Positions 51,961-60,913 are shown, counted from the first letter of the stretch. The stretch is 64,000 nucleotides of DNA from Arthrobacter methylotrophus (GCF_039539965.1 NZ_BAABED010000001.1:806001-870000); one strand, 5' to 3'. The notes: generated from the sequence alone by a model not told the origin. Numbers and translations: made by a program.

Positions 51961-53889
51961 ATGTCTGAAACCACCACCAACACCGCCGCGGCCACTGCAT
52001 CGCGCAGTGATCTGCGCAACGTCGCGATTGTGGCCCACGTTGACCACGGCAAGACCACACTGGTCGACGCCATGCTCAAGCAGACCAACTCCTTCGCCGA
52101 GCACAACCACCTTGAAGACCGTGTCATGGACTCCGGTGACCTGGAGCGCGAAAAGGGCATCACGATCCTCGCCAAGAACACTACGGTTGCCTACAACGGC
52201 CCGTCGTCCAACGGCGAGACCATCACCATCAACGTGATCGACACCCCCGGCCACGCCGACTTCGGTGGCGAGGTAGAGCGCGGCCTGTCCATGGTCGACG
52301 GCGTTGTCCTCCTGGTTGACGCTTCCGAAGGCCCGCTGCCGCAGACCCGCTTTGTGCTCCGCAAGGCTCTCGCCGCCCACCTGCCCGTCATCCTGCTGGT
52401 CAACAAGACCGACCGCCCTGACGCACGCATCGATGAAGTTGTCCACGAATCGATGGACCTGCTCCTCGGTCTGGCCTCGGACCTCGCGGACGAAGTTCCG
52501 GACCTGGACCTGGACAAGATCCTGGAAGTTCCCGTGGTCTACGCCGCAGCCAAAGTCGGCCGCGCATCCTTGGAGCAACCGGCCGATGGCTCGGCACCGG
52601 AGAACGAAGACCTCGAACCTCTCTTCAAGACGATCATCGAGCACATTCCTGCCCCGACATATAACCCCGAGGGCGTCCTCCAGGCGCACGTCACCAACCT
52701 GGACGCCTCCCCGTTCCTTGGCCGCCTGGCCCTGCTGCGCATCTACAACGGAACCCTCCGCAAGGGGCAGACCGTTGCTTGGGCACGCGCAAACGGCGAA
52801 CTCAAGAACGTCAAGATCACCGAGCTCCTGGCCACCAAGGCCCTGGACCGCGTTCCGACCGAGTCTGCCGGGCCCGGCGAGATCGTGGCTGTCGCCGGTA
52901 TCGAGGAAATCACCATCGGTGAAACCCTGACCGACGCCGAGAACCCGCAGCCGCTGCCGCTCATCACGGTGGATGACCCCGCAATCTCCATGACCATCGG
53001 TATCAACACCTCTCCGCTGGCCGGCAAAGTCAAGGGTGCCAAGGTCACGGCCCGCCAAGTGAAGGACCGCCTCGACAAGGAACTGATCGGTAACGTCTCC
53101 ATCAAGGTTCTGCCCACCGAGCGTCCGGACGCTTGGGAAGTCCAGGGCCGTGGTGAACTTGCGCTGGCCATCCTCGTGGAGCAGATGCGTCGCGAAGGCT
53201 TCGAACTGACTGTCGGCAAGCCGCAGGTTGTCACTCGGACCATCGACGGCAAGATCCACGAGCCGATGGAGCACATGACCATCGACGTCCCCGAAGAGTA
53301 CCTCGGCGCCGTCACGCAGCTCATGGCCGCCCGCAAGGGCCGCATGACCAACATGGCCAACCACGGTACCGGCTGGTGCCGGATGGAATTCATCGTTCCC
53401 GCCCGTGGCCTCATCGGCTTCCGCACCAAGTTCCTCACGGACACCCGTGGCGCCGGCATCGCTTCCTCGATCTCCGAGGGTTACGAGCCGTGGGCCGGCC
53501 CGATCGAATACCGCACCAACGGTTCGATGGTCGCCGACCGCGCCGGTGTGGTTACGCCCTTCGCAATGATCAACCTGCAGGAACGCGGCTCCTTCTTCGT
53601 GAAGCCCACGTCCGAGGTCTACGAAGGCATGATCGTCGGCGAGAACTCCCGCGCGGACGACATGGACGTCAACATCACCAAGGAAAAGAAGCTCACCAAC
53701 ATGCGTGCCGCTTCCTCCGACACCTTCGAGAACTTGACGCCCCCGCGCGACCTGACCCTCGAAGAGTCCCTCGAATTCGCCCGCGAGGACGAGTGCGTTG
53801 AGGTGACCCCGGAGTCCATCCGGATCCGCAAGCTGATCCTGGACTCCAACGAGCGCGCCAAGGCTACCCGTGCCCGCGCCAAAGTCTGA
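51961..53889 (+). CDS. typA: Translational GTPase TypA/BipA
   Basis: 642 residues. G1 [10 protein letters not shown] (about 24-33), G2 region [13 protein letters not shown]3 DTPGHADF, G4 NKTD, followed by EF-G-like domains II, III and V and the BipA-specific C-terminal domain ([29 protein letters not shown]). Acts on ribosome assembly at low temperature and under stress. An A/T-rich promoter region precedes it (51830-51880); no clear Shine-Dalgarno sequence before the ATG. Its terminator lies inside the 5' end of the next frame. Confidence 0.95.
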   Translation: MSETTTNTAAATASRSDLRNVAIVAHVDHGKTTLVDAMLKQTNSFAEHNHLEDRVMDSGDLEREKGITILAKNTTVAYNGPSSNGETITINVIDTPGHADFGGEVERGLSMVDGVVLLVDASEGPLPQTRFVLRKALAAHLPVILLVNKTDRPDARIDEVVHESMDLLLGLASDLADEVPDLDLDKILEVPVVYAAAKVGRASLEQPADGSAPENEDLEPLFKTIIEHIPAPTYNPEGVLQAHVTNLDASPFLGRLALLRIYNGTLRKGQTVAWARANGELKNVKITELLATKALDRVPTESAGPGEIVAVAGIEEITIGETLTDAENPQPLPLITVDDPAISMTIGINTSPLAGKVKGAKVTARQVKDRLDKELIGNVSIKVLPTERPDAWEVQGRGELALAILVEQMRREGFELTVGKPQVVTRTIDGKIHEPMEHMTIDVPEEYLGAVTQLMAARKGRMTNMANHGTGWCRMEFIVPARGLIGFRTKFLTDTRGAGIASSISEGYEPWAGPIEYRTNGSMVADRAGVVTPFAMINLQERGSFFVKPTSEVYEGMIVGENSRADDMDVNITKEKKLTNMRAASSDTFENLTPPRDLTLEESLEFAREDECVEVTPESIRIRKLILDSNERAKATRARAKV

Positions 53890-53931
53890 CCCTGCGCTAA
53901 TTGCAGACTGACGCAATGAACGGACTACACG

Positions 53932-54309
53932 TTGAATAGAAGAGCCACCGGAACAGCACGCGGCATTGCCGTTGCTGTTCCGGTGGCTCTTTTCGCTGCC
54001 TTGGCGGGCACTGCGCTGCACCGGCAGGCGCTACTCCTTGCCGGCGTCGACGTTTATTGGGGTGCCGCAGCGGCACTGCTGTTGCTCGCCTCGCTGGAAC
54101 TCCTGCTCGCCGCGTGGTCCCGGTCTTTGCTCCCGACGGCAGTGGCTGGCATTGCCTGCTATGCGGCCGTTGGCGCACTCTCGGTGACCGGAACCGGCAA
54201 GCAATTGATCGTCGCCGATGTTGCGGGAAATGTGTGGGTATATGGGATCGCGGCCGTGACCCTCGTGATGCTTTTGTGGTGCCGACGGTACAGCCGCCGG
54301 CGGCGCTGA
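53932..54309 (+). CDS. Small integral membrane protein after typA
   Basis: 125 residues, four predicted helices (AVAVPVALFAALAGTALH, WGAAAALLLLASLELLLAAW, LLPTAVAGIACYAAVGAL, VWVYGIAAVTLVMLLWC) and a basic Arg-rich C-terminus. The frame opens with TTG at 53932, but codons 3-20 are exactly the 18-bp perfect stem-loop that must terminate typA, so the 5' end is ambiguous. Either the gene starts at the TTG with its RNA folded, or it starts within or after the hairpin with a shorter first helix. Family not recognised. Convergent with the regulator at 54313. Confidence 0.7.
   Translation: MNRRATGTARGIAVAVPVALFAALAGTALHRQALLLAGVDVYWGAAAALLLLASLELLLAAWSRSLLPTAVAGIACYAAVGALSVTGTGKQLIVADVAGNVWVYGIAAVTLVMLLWCRRYSRRRR
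53940..53993 (+). terminator. Strong intrinsic terminator of typA
   Basis: Perfect 18-bp arms (53940-53957, 53974-53991), loop 16 nt, followed by a T-run (53990-53993), 50 bases after the typA stop. It overlaps the first codons of the next frame. Confidence 0.85.
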
Positions 54310-54312
54310 TAG

Positions 54313-54819
54313 CTAATCGGCGCTTGGATCCCGGTGGTGGGCGATCAAGAGCGAGGTGGCCTCGCCGTCGTCGTCCGCGGGGAGGCGCATGTACTCCTCG
54401 ACGACCGCCCGCAGCTTGCCCATCATTTCCTGCTGGCGTGCAGCGTTGAATTTCACGCCAAGTCGCCAGACATCGATCTCCTCGGGTGCGAGTCCGCTGG
54501 TTTCCTGGATGAACGTTTCGATCAGGACGGGCGAAATATCGTCCACAGGAGTGCTCCACGACGTGCGCGTGGCGATATAGGGGACTTCCTTGGCACCCCG
54601 CTTTCCCTTCCGGCCCTCCTGTGGCATGAGAAATCCCGTGCGGACCAAGGTCCGCACATGGTGCAGGCTCGACGCCGGATTGATGCCCAGTAGTCCGGCG
54701 ATCTCCTTGTTGGTGCGCCCGTGGTGGAGGCACAGCCGCAGGATCCTCAGGCGAAGCGGAGAGCTCAATGCGCGGCCCTTGGCCATCAGGTCATTGTCCT
54801 CGCGCTCATGTTCGGTCAT
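54313..54819 (-). CDS. ArsR/MarR-like helix-turn-helix regulator
   Basis: About 168 residues: winged HTH ALSSPLRLRILRLCLHHGRTNKEIAGLLGINPASSLHHVRTLVRTGFL, then a helical C-terminal domain that begins with SWSTPVDDISPVLIETFIQE. The ATG at 54819 is chosen because the shared operator (54844-54865) must lie upstream; an ATG at 54837 would also fit. Divergent from an MFS exporter, the usual layout for a local repressor of a pump. Confidence 0.85.
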   Translation of the reverse strand: MTEHEREDNDLMAKGRALSSPLRLRILRLCLHHGRTNKEIAGLLGINPASSLHHVRTLVRTGFLMPQEGRKGKRGAKEVPYIATRTSWSTPVDDISPVLIETFIQETSGLAPEEIDVWRLGVKFNAARQQEMMGKLRAVVEEYMRLPADDDGEATSLLIAHHRDPSAD

Positions 54820-54843
54820 GGTGGTCAGTGTAGCCATCCATGA

Positions 54844-54865
54844 GTGATTGACATACACCAATCAC
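54844..54865. promoter_or_regulatory. Operator between regulator and MFS exporter
   Basis: GTGATTG (54844-54850) and CAATCAC (54859-54865) form a perfect 7-bp inverted repeat with an 8-bp spacer, midway between two divergent genes. Binding would block both promoters. Confidence 0.75.
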
Positions 54866-54882
54866 TGCAGGAAACTAGGCGG

Positions 54883-56217
54883 GTGAATGCCGGGACCAGT
54901 GACAATGGTGAGCAAATTGACACTGCCCAGCAAACTGACACCGTCCGGCGTTCCGGTACTTCTCGGCAAGGGGCCTCGCTCTGGCGGGACCGGAATTTCA
55001 CCACCTTCTGGTCGGGCCAAGCCATCAGTCAGCTGGGTGCGCAACTAGGGCAACTGGCCTTTCCCGTCCTTGCGGTGTCCCTGCTCGGCGCCAGCGAGTT
55101 CGAGGTTGGCGCGCTCAACGCCGCCGGCCTGGCGGCTTTCCTCCTGATCGGCCTACCTGCGGGAGCCTGGGTGGACCGTTGGCTGAAGCGTCGCACCATG
55201 ATCGTGGCAGACCTGGTCCGGACGGCGGCGATGGCGGCGGTACCACTCCTTTGGTGGACGGGCATGCTGCAGATCTGGCACTTGTACGCGGTAGCCGCCG
55301 TCGTCGGAACCGCAACGGTCTTCTTCGACGTCGCCTACCAAAGCTATGTGCCTGTACTCGTGCATGCCGCGAAAGTGCCGCAGGCCAACTCCAAGCTGGA
55401 AGCCACCTCCCAGATCGCGCGGATCGGGGGGCCCGCCGCGGGTGGTGCGTTGCTCGCTGTCGTGTCCGCCCCGGTGCTCTTCGTTGGTGAGGCGATGGGG
55501 TATCTGGTGTCGGCCATCTTCCTGCTCAGAACGCGCGATGCGGAACGGCCCGTGCCTGCCAAGGATCGACAGCCGCTAGCAAGCGAAATCAAGGAAGGTC
55601 TGGTCTTCGTGGTCGGGCATCCGTTGATCAGCAGGATCGTGGCCTGCACGGGCGGGGTCAACTTCTTCACCACGATCGCCTTTACTTTGATGCCTGTACT
55701 GGTGCTTCGTGAATTGGAACTCGGTCCCGAGGGCATGGGCCTCATCATGGCGCTGGGGGCAGTTGGCGGACTGATCGGGGCAGTTGCCGCACCCAGGTTC
55801 GCGGCCTTGATTGGCGAGGGGACCGTTATTCCCGTGGCGTCGATGATCAGCTCGCTATTCCTCTTGCTTGTTCCCTTGAGCGCGGTGGCTCCCGAACGAT
55901 GGATGTCCCTCCTGATGCTCATTGTCTCCGAGTTTGGGTTCGGCTTCGGCGTCCTCGTATACAACATCATGCAGCTCAGCATGCGGCAGCGCGTGTGTCC
56001 TCCGAGGCTGCAAGGACGCATGAATGCCTCCATTCGTTTTGTGGTGTGGGGAGTCATGCCGATCGCGGCACTTGCCTCCGGAATCCTCGCCGAAAACCTC
56101 GGCCTCGTCCCGACAATTTGGATCGGCTTGGGTGGAAGCGTTGTCTTCGTTGCGCCGGTGTTGTTCTCGCCGCTCTGGGGAATGCGCCGGCTACCGGACG
56201 GGGTGCTTGGCGCCTGA
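54883..56217 (+). CDS. MFS exporter (enterobactin/macrolide efflux type)
   Basis: 444 residues: about 35 polar residues, then 12 helices starting NFTTFWSGQAISQLGAQLGQLAFPVL, the loop motif DRWLKRRTMIV, and a long cytoplasmic loop, as in MFS_3/EntS-like exporters. GTG at 54883 is chosen because an in-frame GTG at 54844 is within the operator. AGGA is 9 bases upstream. Export of a drug or siderophore is likely, controlled by the divergent regulator. Confidence 0.85.
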   Translation: MNAGTSDNGEQIDTAQQTDTVRRSGTSRQGASLWRDRNFTTFWSGQAISQLGAQLGQLAFPVLAVSLLGASEFEVGALNAAGLAAFLLIGLPAGAWVDRWLKRRTMIVADLVRTAAMAAVPLLWWTGMLQIWHLYAVAAVVGTATVFFDVAYQSYVPVLVHAAKVPQANSKLEATSQIARIGGPAAGGALLAVVSAPVLFVGEAMGYLVSAIFLLRTRDAERPVPAKDRQPLASEIKEGLVFVVGHPLISRIVACTGGVNFFTTIAFTLMPVLVLRELELGPEGMGLIMALGAVGGLIGAVAAPRFAALIGEGTVIPVASMISSLFLLLVPLSAVAPERWMSLLMLIVSEFGFGFGVLVYNIMQLSMRQRVCPPRLQGRMNASIRFVVWGVMPIAALASGILAENLGLVPTIWIGLGGSVVFVAPVLFSPLWGMRRLPDGVLGA

Positions 56218-56223
56218 CCCTTT

Positions 56224-57444
56224 GGGACATGCCCAGCCTTGGCTCGCAGCAGTGAGCATAATGCTGTTATGCGCATTCCTTGGTGCATTCCTTGGCGCAT
56301 GCTCGATGGATATGTAGGCGCATGTCCAATAGGTGACCCTAAGGTTGGACTAGGAGTTTGTCCACATAGCCAATTTTGACTCTTCCGCTCCTCGGATCTG
56401 GGCCGGAACGATGGGTCCATGGTGAAGATCAGTGGAGTCATTTCAGAGTACGACGGCGTGGCGCGGGCCAAGCACCTCGCAGCGGCCGGGGTCTCGCACT
56501 TCCAGCTGAAATCAGCGTTGGCAAGCGGCCGGATTCTGCGCGTAGCCCGTGGGGTCTACGCCGTGCCGGACGCCAATCCCGTTTTGCGCGCCATTCGCTC
56601 CCTTCCCGCCGAACCGGCTTGTGTCTCCGCCGCTGAACTAGCCGGGCTGTGGGTTCTGAATAGCCCCCGATGTCCCCACGTCGCGGTCCCGCATAGCCGA
56701 AAGTATGAGGGTTTCCTGTGTCATCGGTCCGCGGCGCCGCCCACCCTGATGGATTCGGTGGTCCAGGCCTTGCGCTGCTTGCCGGACCTGGATGGGCTCG
56801 TCATTGCCGAATCTGCGGTGGTCCTCGGCCGGCTGCCACTCTCGGGCCTGAGGAGGAGGCTTGACGGGCGTAATGATGCGCACCAGCGGAGACTCGTGTC
56901 GAGGATCGTGCCACAATCGCAGTCGATTATCGAGTGTATCGCGCGCTATCACCTGCGGAATGCAGGCTTTCACGTTGAGTCGCAGGTGAACATTCCGGGC
57001 ATGGGGCATCTGGATTTGATGGTGGACGGAAGACTGGGGATTGAGACCGACGGGGCAGGTTTCCACATGGACAAGCCGAGCTTCGAGGAGGATCGTCGTC
57101 GCTGGAATGTCACCACCAGGCTCGGCGTTCCGACCTTGGTGGTGAGCTATTCCATGTTGAAGCATCGGCCTCGAGAATTTGTTGCCATGGTCCGGGAAAC
57201 TTTGAGGACTCTCGACTGCGCGGCGTGATAGTCAGCCCCCGGGAGCGTGCTCATGCTCACTACCGCCCGAAGGGACATGCGCCGAGCTCGCGGTCAAGCA
57301 TGGACATGTTCCTCGCCCAGATTCCATCGACCAAGGGACATACTCGTTGCTCGGAGCTATGAATGGGCATATTGGCATTATGCCCATTGGTTGGAACAAA
57401 CAGGGGGCATGTCCGGCGGGTGGGCGCAGAAAGGGGCATGCTCG
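56224..57444. repeat. Dispersed GGRCATG-type short repeats around a VSR-like gene
   Basis: Imperfect copies of a word like GGGACATGCYC occur outside the gene at 56224, 56294, 56317, 57272, 57301, 57335, 57405 and 57434. The left cluster also contains a 12-bp tandem duplication (56273-56296) and a GCATAA/TTATGC hairpin (56256-56272). The right cluster has a perfect 10-bp inverted repeat AATGGGCATA...TATGCCCATT (57362-57388). None lies in the gene itself. Confidence 0.5.
56419..57228 (+). CDS. AbiEi-like plus DUF559/VSR-like nuclease-fold protein
   Basis: 269 residues. Residues 1-60 form a small HTH-like domain seen in type IV antitoxin AbiEi-like proteins: GVARAKHLAAAGVSHFQLKSALASGRILRVARGVYAVP. 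The C-terminal part (about 175-269) has the endonuclease-like DUF559 pattern: SIIECIARYHLRNAGFHVESQVNIPGMGHLDLMVDGRLGIETDG, with Asp, Glu and Asp placed as in VSR/PD-(D/E)XK folds, then RRRWNVTTRLG. Such proteins are scattered in actinobacteria without known targets. No toxin-type partner is adjacent. Start weakly supported. Confidence 0.7.
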   Translation: MVKISGVISEYDGVARAKHLAAAGVSHFQLKSALASGRILRVARGVYAVPDANPVLRAIRSLPAEPACVSAAELAGLWVLNSPRCPHVAVPHSRKYEGFLCHRSAAPPTLMDSVVQALRCLPDLDGLVIAESAVVLGRLPLSGLRRRLDGRNDAHQRRLVSRIVPQSQSIIECIARYHLRNAGFHVESQVNIPGMGHLDLMVDGRLGIETDGAGFHMDKPSFEEDRRRWNVTTRLGVPTLVVSYSMLKHRPREFVAMVRETLRTLDCAA

Positions 57445-57459
57445 TGGGTGGGGGTGGGG

Positions 57460-57702
57460 CTACCGTGGGGTGGTGCGGGGGCCTCGGCGTGCCGGGGGAG
57501 GGGGGACCTCCTTTGCCGCCACCACAAGCGCCAGCGGGATCTCGACGTCGGACCGGCGGGTGCGGATGGTACACGCACCATCGGTGACGGAGAGCAGGTA
57601 GCCGAGGGCGTCGGTAAAGCCAGTATTCACCCGGTAACGGACAACTATCCGTGTTCCGGATACGGTATTGAGCAGGAAATCCTGGGGGCGGGGCAAACTC
57701 AC
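57460..57702 (-). CDS. Small SH3-like domain protein (N-terminal domain of Rv0428c-type GNATs, alone)
   Basis: 80 residues: DFLLNTVSGTRIVVRYRVNTGFTDALGYLLSVTDGACTIRTRRSDVEIPLALVVAAKEVPPPPARRG. This resembles the SH3-like barrel that precedes the acetyltransferase domain in mycobacterial Rv0428c-like proteins, but here the frame ends after a Pro/Arg tail and no GNAT sequence follows. GTG start with TACTAT six bases upstream, suggesting a leaderless message. Could be a standalone small protein family or a truncated gene. Divergent from fdxA. Confidence 0.6.
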   Translation of the reverse strand: MSLPRPQDFLLNTVSGTRIVVRYRVNTGFTDALGYLLSVTDGACTIRTRRSDVEIPLALVVAAKEVPPPPARRGPRTTPR

Positions 57703-57798
57703 CAGTTCATAGTAGGACGCCCGGCTAGGTTGGGGTGTTCCGGCTGGTGGATAATAGGCTCAGAATTCGATGTACCGGCTACAGGGCCGGTGGTACTA

Positions 57799-57816
57799 CC
57801 CGGAAAATTGACCGGG
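57799..57816. promoter_or_regulatory. Dyad in the fdxA upstream region
   Basis: CCCGG (57799-57803) and CCGGG (57812-57816) with an 8-base AT-rich spacer, 24 bases before the fdxA start. It may be part of the promoter or a regulator site. Confidence 0.4.
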
Positions 57817-57839
57817 ATAACTGTGGAGAGGCAAGGGAC

Positions 57840-58166
57840 GTGACCTACGTAATCGCGCAGCCGTGTGTGGACGTCAAGGACAAGGCGTGTATTGAAGAAT
57901 GCCCTGTCGACTGCATCTACGAAGGCGAACGTTCCCTCTATATCCACCCGGATGAGTGCGTGGACTGCGGCGCCTGCGAACCCGTGTGCCCGGTGGAAGC
58001 GATCTACTACGAGGACGACACCCCGGAGGAATGGGCGGACTACTACAAGGCCAACGTCGAGTTCTTCGATGACCTCGGGTCCCCGGGTGGAGCTGCCAAG
58101 ATCGGCAACACCGGTAAGGACCACCCGTTCATCGCTGCGTTGCCCCCGCAGAACCAAGACCATTAA
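57840..58166 (+). CDS. fdxA: 7Fe ferredoxin (3Fe-4S/4Fe-4S)
   Basis: 108 residues of the actinobacterial FdxA type: VIAQPCVDVKDKACIEECPVDCIYEGER with the first cluster cysteines, then CVDCGACEPVCPVEAIYYEDDTPEEW. The cysteine pattern gives one 3Fe-4S and one 4Fe-4S cluster. GTG at 57840. An acidic C-terminal tail is typical. It donates electrons to cytochromes P450 or reductases. dapC follows with only 6 bases between, a conserved pair in this phylum. Confidence 0.93.
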   Translation: MTYVIAQPCVDVKDKACIEECPVDCIYEGERSLYIHPDECVDCGACEPVCPVEAIYYEDDTPEEWADYYKANVEFFDDLGSPGGAAKIGNTGKDHPFIAALPPQNQDH

Positions 58167-58172
58167 GAACGG

Positions 58173-59330
58173 TTGCTTCCTTTGATTTCTGCGGCGCCTG
58201 CCTTTGGACTCAATCTGCCTGACTACCCTTGGGAGGCCATGGCTCCGTATGCGGCCAAGGCTGCACAACATCCGGGCGGGGTGGTCAACCTCTCCATTGG
58301 AACTCCCGTGGATCCTACGCCGGAACTCATTCGGGAGGCACTTGCCGGCGCAGCGGACGCGCACGGTTACCCCACCGTCCACGGCACGGAAGCTCTTCGC
58401 GAGGCCGTGTCGGGCTGGTTCGCCAGCCGTCGCGGAGTCTCCGGGATAGACCCCAAGGACATTATGCCCACGGTCGGCTCCAAGGAACTGGTGGCATGGC
58501 TGCCGTTCCTGCTGGGCCTGAGGGCAGGCGATGTCGTGGTCCGTCCCACTGTGGCCTACCCGACGTATGACATCGGCGCTATGCTTGCCGGCGCCACTGC
58601 GGTCGCTGCTGACAGCCTGGACGAACTGGACTCCGCCACCCGTGCCAGGGTCCGCCTTATCTGGATCAATTCCCCGGGCAATCCGACCGGAAGTGTGCGC
58701 GACGTCGAATCACTTCGGCAGATCGTGGCCCAGGCCCGTGAGATCGGCGCCGTTGTTGCGTCGGACGAATGCTATGCCGAACTCGGCTGGGGTCAATGGG
58801 ATGCCCAGCGCGGCGGCGAAGCGGTACCCAGCATCCTCGACCCGCGTGTCACCGGCGGGTCCACGGACGGTCTGTTGTGTGTCTACTCGCTCAGCAAGCA
58901 GTCGAACCTGGCGGGCTACCGGGCCGCCTTCGTTGCCGGCGACTCGACGATCGTGGCGAATCTGGTCAACAGCCGCAAGCACGCAGGCATGATCGTGCCC
59001 TACCCGGTCCAGGAAGCCATGCGCGTGGCGCTCGGCGATGCCGGACACGTACTGGCGCAAAAGGACCTCTACCGCGGGCGCCGCGAACGCCTCCTGCCGG
59101 CACTGCAGAACTTTGGCCTGAAGATCCACGAGTCAAAAGCCGGACTGTACTTGTGGGCTACCGCAGGGGAGGCGACGTGGGACGCTGTCCAGCGCTTCGC
59201 TGACTTGGGCATCGTCGTTGGGCCCGGAGTATTCTATGGCGACGCCGGGAACGGCTTCATCCGCGTGGCGCTCACGGGGACCGACGAACGCATCGACGCC
59301 GCAATCGAACGCTTGAACGCCGCACCATAA
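58173..59330 (+). CDS. dapC: Succinyldiaminopimelate transaminase
   Basis: 385 residues, fold type I PLP enzyme: VVNLSIGTPVDPTPELI, TVHGTEALREAV, WINSPGNPTGSV (substrate-binding Asn), SDECYAELGW, VYSLSKQSNLAGYRAAF with the Schiff-base Lys and the phosphate Arg. It acts in lysine/meso-diaminopimelate synthesis (N-succinyl-L-2-amino-6-oxopimelate + Glu). Start is uncertain: TTG at 58173 is the only start that retains the N-terminal helix; another TTG three codons later is possible. Paired with fdxA. Confidence 0.9.
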   Translation: MLPLISAAPAFGLNLPDYPWEAMAPYAAKAAQHPGGVVNLSIGTPVDPTPELIREALAGAADAHGYPTVHGTEALREAVSGWFASRRGVSGIDPKDIMPTVGSKELVAWLPFLLGLRAGDVVVRPTVAYPTYDIGAMLAGATAVAADSLDELDSATRARVRLIWINSPGNPTGSVRDVESLRQIVAQAREIGAVVASDECYAELGWGQWDAQRGGEAVPSILDPRVTGGSTDGLLCVYSLSKQSNLAGYRAAFVAGDSTIVANLVNSRKHAGMIVPYPVQEAMRVALGDAGHVLAQKDLYRGRRERLLPALQNFGLKIHESKAGLYLWATAGEATWDAVQRFADLGIVVGPGVFYGDAGNGFIRVALTGTDERIDAAIERLNAAP

Positions 59331-59560
59331 CAATCCTGTGACTTGCGGCACAGGGCGCGTCATTCCGCCAGTAACCGTCGCTTGTGGATTAGTTTGTCCC
59401 GCTGACTGGCGGTAGCTTTTAAGTGACTATCAATGGTGGCTTTCTCTACGAAGGCAGTCCGGCCGATGGCGTCTGCACTTGCAGGGCCGGGGCGGGTGTC
59501 ACCAGATGTTGGTTGGATCAAGCTTTCGACCGAGGCCCAGAGCCTCATGAAGGGGACTCC

Positions 59561-60844
59561 ATGACTGAGACCACCAGTGCTACCCTGCGCCATGCCGGCG
59601 GAGAGCTCGAGCTCCCGCGGATCAAGGTTGTCGAAGGGAACGAAGGATACGACGTTTCCAAGCTGCTGAAGCAGACGGGCGCCGTCGCCTATGACCCCGG
59701 CTTCATGAACACCGCCGCCACCACGTCGGCAATCACCTACATCGATGGCGATGCCGGCATCCTGCGCTACCGGGGATACCCGATCGAGCAGCTTGCACAG
59801 CACTCCAGCTTCCTGGAGGTTTCCTACCTGCTGATCTACGGCAACCTGCCCACGCCTACCGAGCTGGACGCGTTCGACCAGCGCATCCGCCACCACACAC
59901 TGCTCCACGAAGAACTCAAGGGTTTCTTCGGCGGCTTCCCGCGTGATGCGCATCCGATGCCGGTCCTGTCTTCGGCTGTCTCCGCGTTGTCGACGTTTTA
60001 CCAGGACTCCTTGGACCCGTTCAACCCGGAGCATGTGGAAGTGTCCACCATCCGCCTGATGGCGAAGCTCCCGGTCATCGCGGCCTACGCCCATAAGAAG
60101 TCCATTGGCCAGCCCATGCTGTACCCGGATAACTCCATGAACCTCGTGGAGAACTTCCTGCGGTTGAGCTTCGGCCTGCCGGCGGAACAGTACGAATTGG
60201 ATCCGGTCGTCGTCAAGGCGCTGGACCTCCTGCTCATCCTGCACGCGGACCACGAGCAGAACTGCTCCACGTCGACCGTGCGCCTGGTGGGCTCGTCGAA
60301 CGCGAACTTGTTCGCTTCCGTTTCCGCAGGCATCAACGCCCTCTTCGGCCCCGCGCACGGCGGCGCCAACGAGGCCGTGCTGAAGATGCTGCGCCAGATC
60401 CAAGCCGACGGCGTTAAGCCCGAGGACTACATGGAGAAGGTCAAGAACAAGGAGGACGGTGTTCGCCTCATGGGCTTCGGACACCGGGTCTACAAGAACT
60501 ACGACCCGCGCGCGAAGATCATCAAGGCGACGGCACACGAAATCCTGGGCAAGCTCGGCGGCAACGACGAACTCCTGGATATCGCTATGCGTCTTGAAGA
60601 GAAGGCCTTGGCTGACGACTACTTCATCCAGCGCAAGCTCTACCCGAATGTCGACTTCTACACGGGCCTGATCTACAAGGCCATGGGTTTCCCGGAGAAG
60701 ATGTTCACCGTCCTGTTCGCGATCGGGCGCCTTCCCGGCTGGATCGCCCAGTGGCGCGAAATGATCAACGATCCTCAGACGAAGATCGGCCGCCCGCGGC
60801 AGCTCTACACCGGGGAACCGGAACGCGACTACCCGGCGATCTAG
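59561..60844 (+). CDS. gltA: Citrate synthase (type II)
   Basis: 427 residues, standard size. Catalytic set: LHADHEQNCSTS (His), GPAHGGANEAVL (His) and GFGHRVYKNYDPRAK with the citrate/CoA-binding Arg and Asp nearby. Converts oxaloacetate and acetyl-CoA to citrate. The ATG at 59561 has AAGGGGA before it; an upstream in-frame extension reads non-coding. An approximately 230-base upstream spacer probably holds the promoter. It converges on galE across a palindrome. Confidence 0.95.
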   Translation: MTETTSATLRHAGGELELPRIKVVEGNEGYDVSKLLKQTGAVAYDPGFMNTAATTSAITYIDGDAGILRYRGYPIEQLAQHSSFLEVSYLLIYGNLPTPTELDAFDQRIRHHTLLHEELKGFFGGFPRDAHPMPVLSSAVSALSTFYQDSLDPFNPEHVEVSTIRLMAKLPVIAAYAHKKSIGQPMLYPDNSMNLVENFLRLSFGLPAEQYELDPVVVKALDLLLILHADHEQNCSTSTVRLVGSSNANLFASVSAGINALFGPAHGGANEAVLKMLRQIQADGVKPEDYMEKVKNKEDGVRLMGFGHRVYKNYDPRAKIIKATAHEILGKLGGNDELLDIAMRLEEKALADDYFIQRKLYPNVDFYTGLIYKAMGFPEKMFTVLFAIGRLPGWIAQWREMINDPQTKIGRPRQLYTGEPERDYPAI

Positions 60845-60849
60845 ACTCT

Positions 60850-60910
60850 AACGCGGGGTCACTTACGGCCTGTCCCGGAGGACATCATGGGCCGTAAGTG
60901 ACCCCGCGTT
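60850..60910. terminator. Bidirectional terminator between gltA and galE, 21-bp perfect palindrome
   Basis: Arms 60850-60870 and 60890-60910 are perfectly complementary over 21 bp; the 19-nt loop contains a further TGTCC/GGACA pair. It fills the space between two convergent genes; the right arm ends 3 bases before the galE stop. Confidence 0.8.
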
Positions 60911-60913
60911 GCA

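Noticed and set aside
49304..52060. A 918-codon open frame on the minus strand opposite the second peptide-transporter genes
   Set aside because: It is antisense to permease and ATPase genes with full family motifs; its translation is Arg/His/Asp-rich low-complexity text typical of a high-GC shadow frame.
51955..54021. A 688-codon minus-strand frame opposite typA
   Set aside because: Antisense to an unambiguous TypA coding sequence; no domain or start signal of its own.
57247..57843. A 198-codon plus-strand frame between the VSR-like gene and fdxA
   Set aside because: It runs through the repeat cluster, lies opposite the SH3-like small gene and has Gly/Trp/Arg-rich low-complexity translation.
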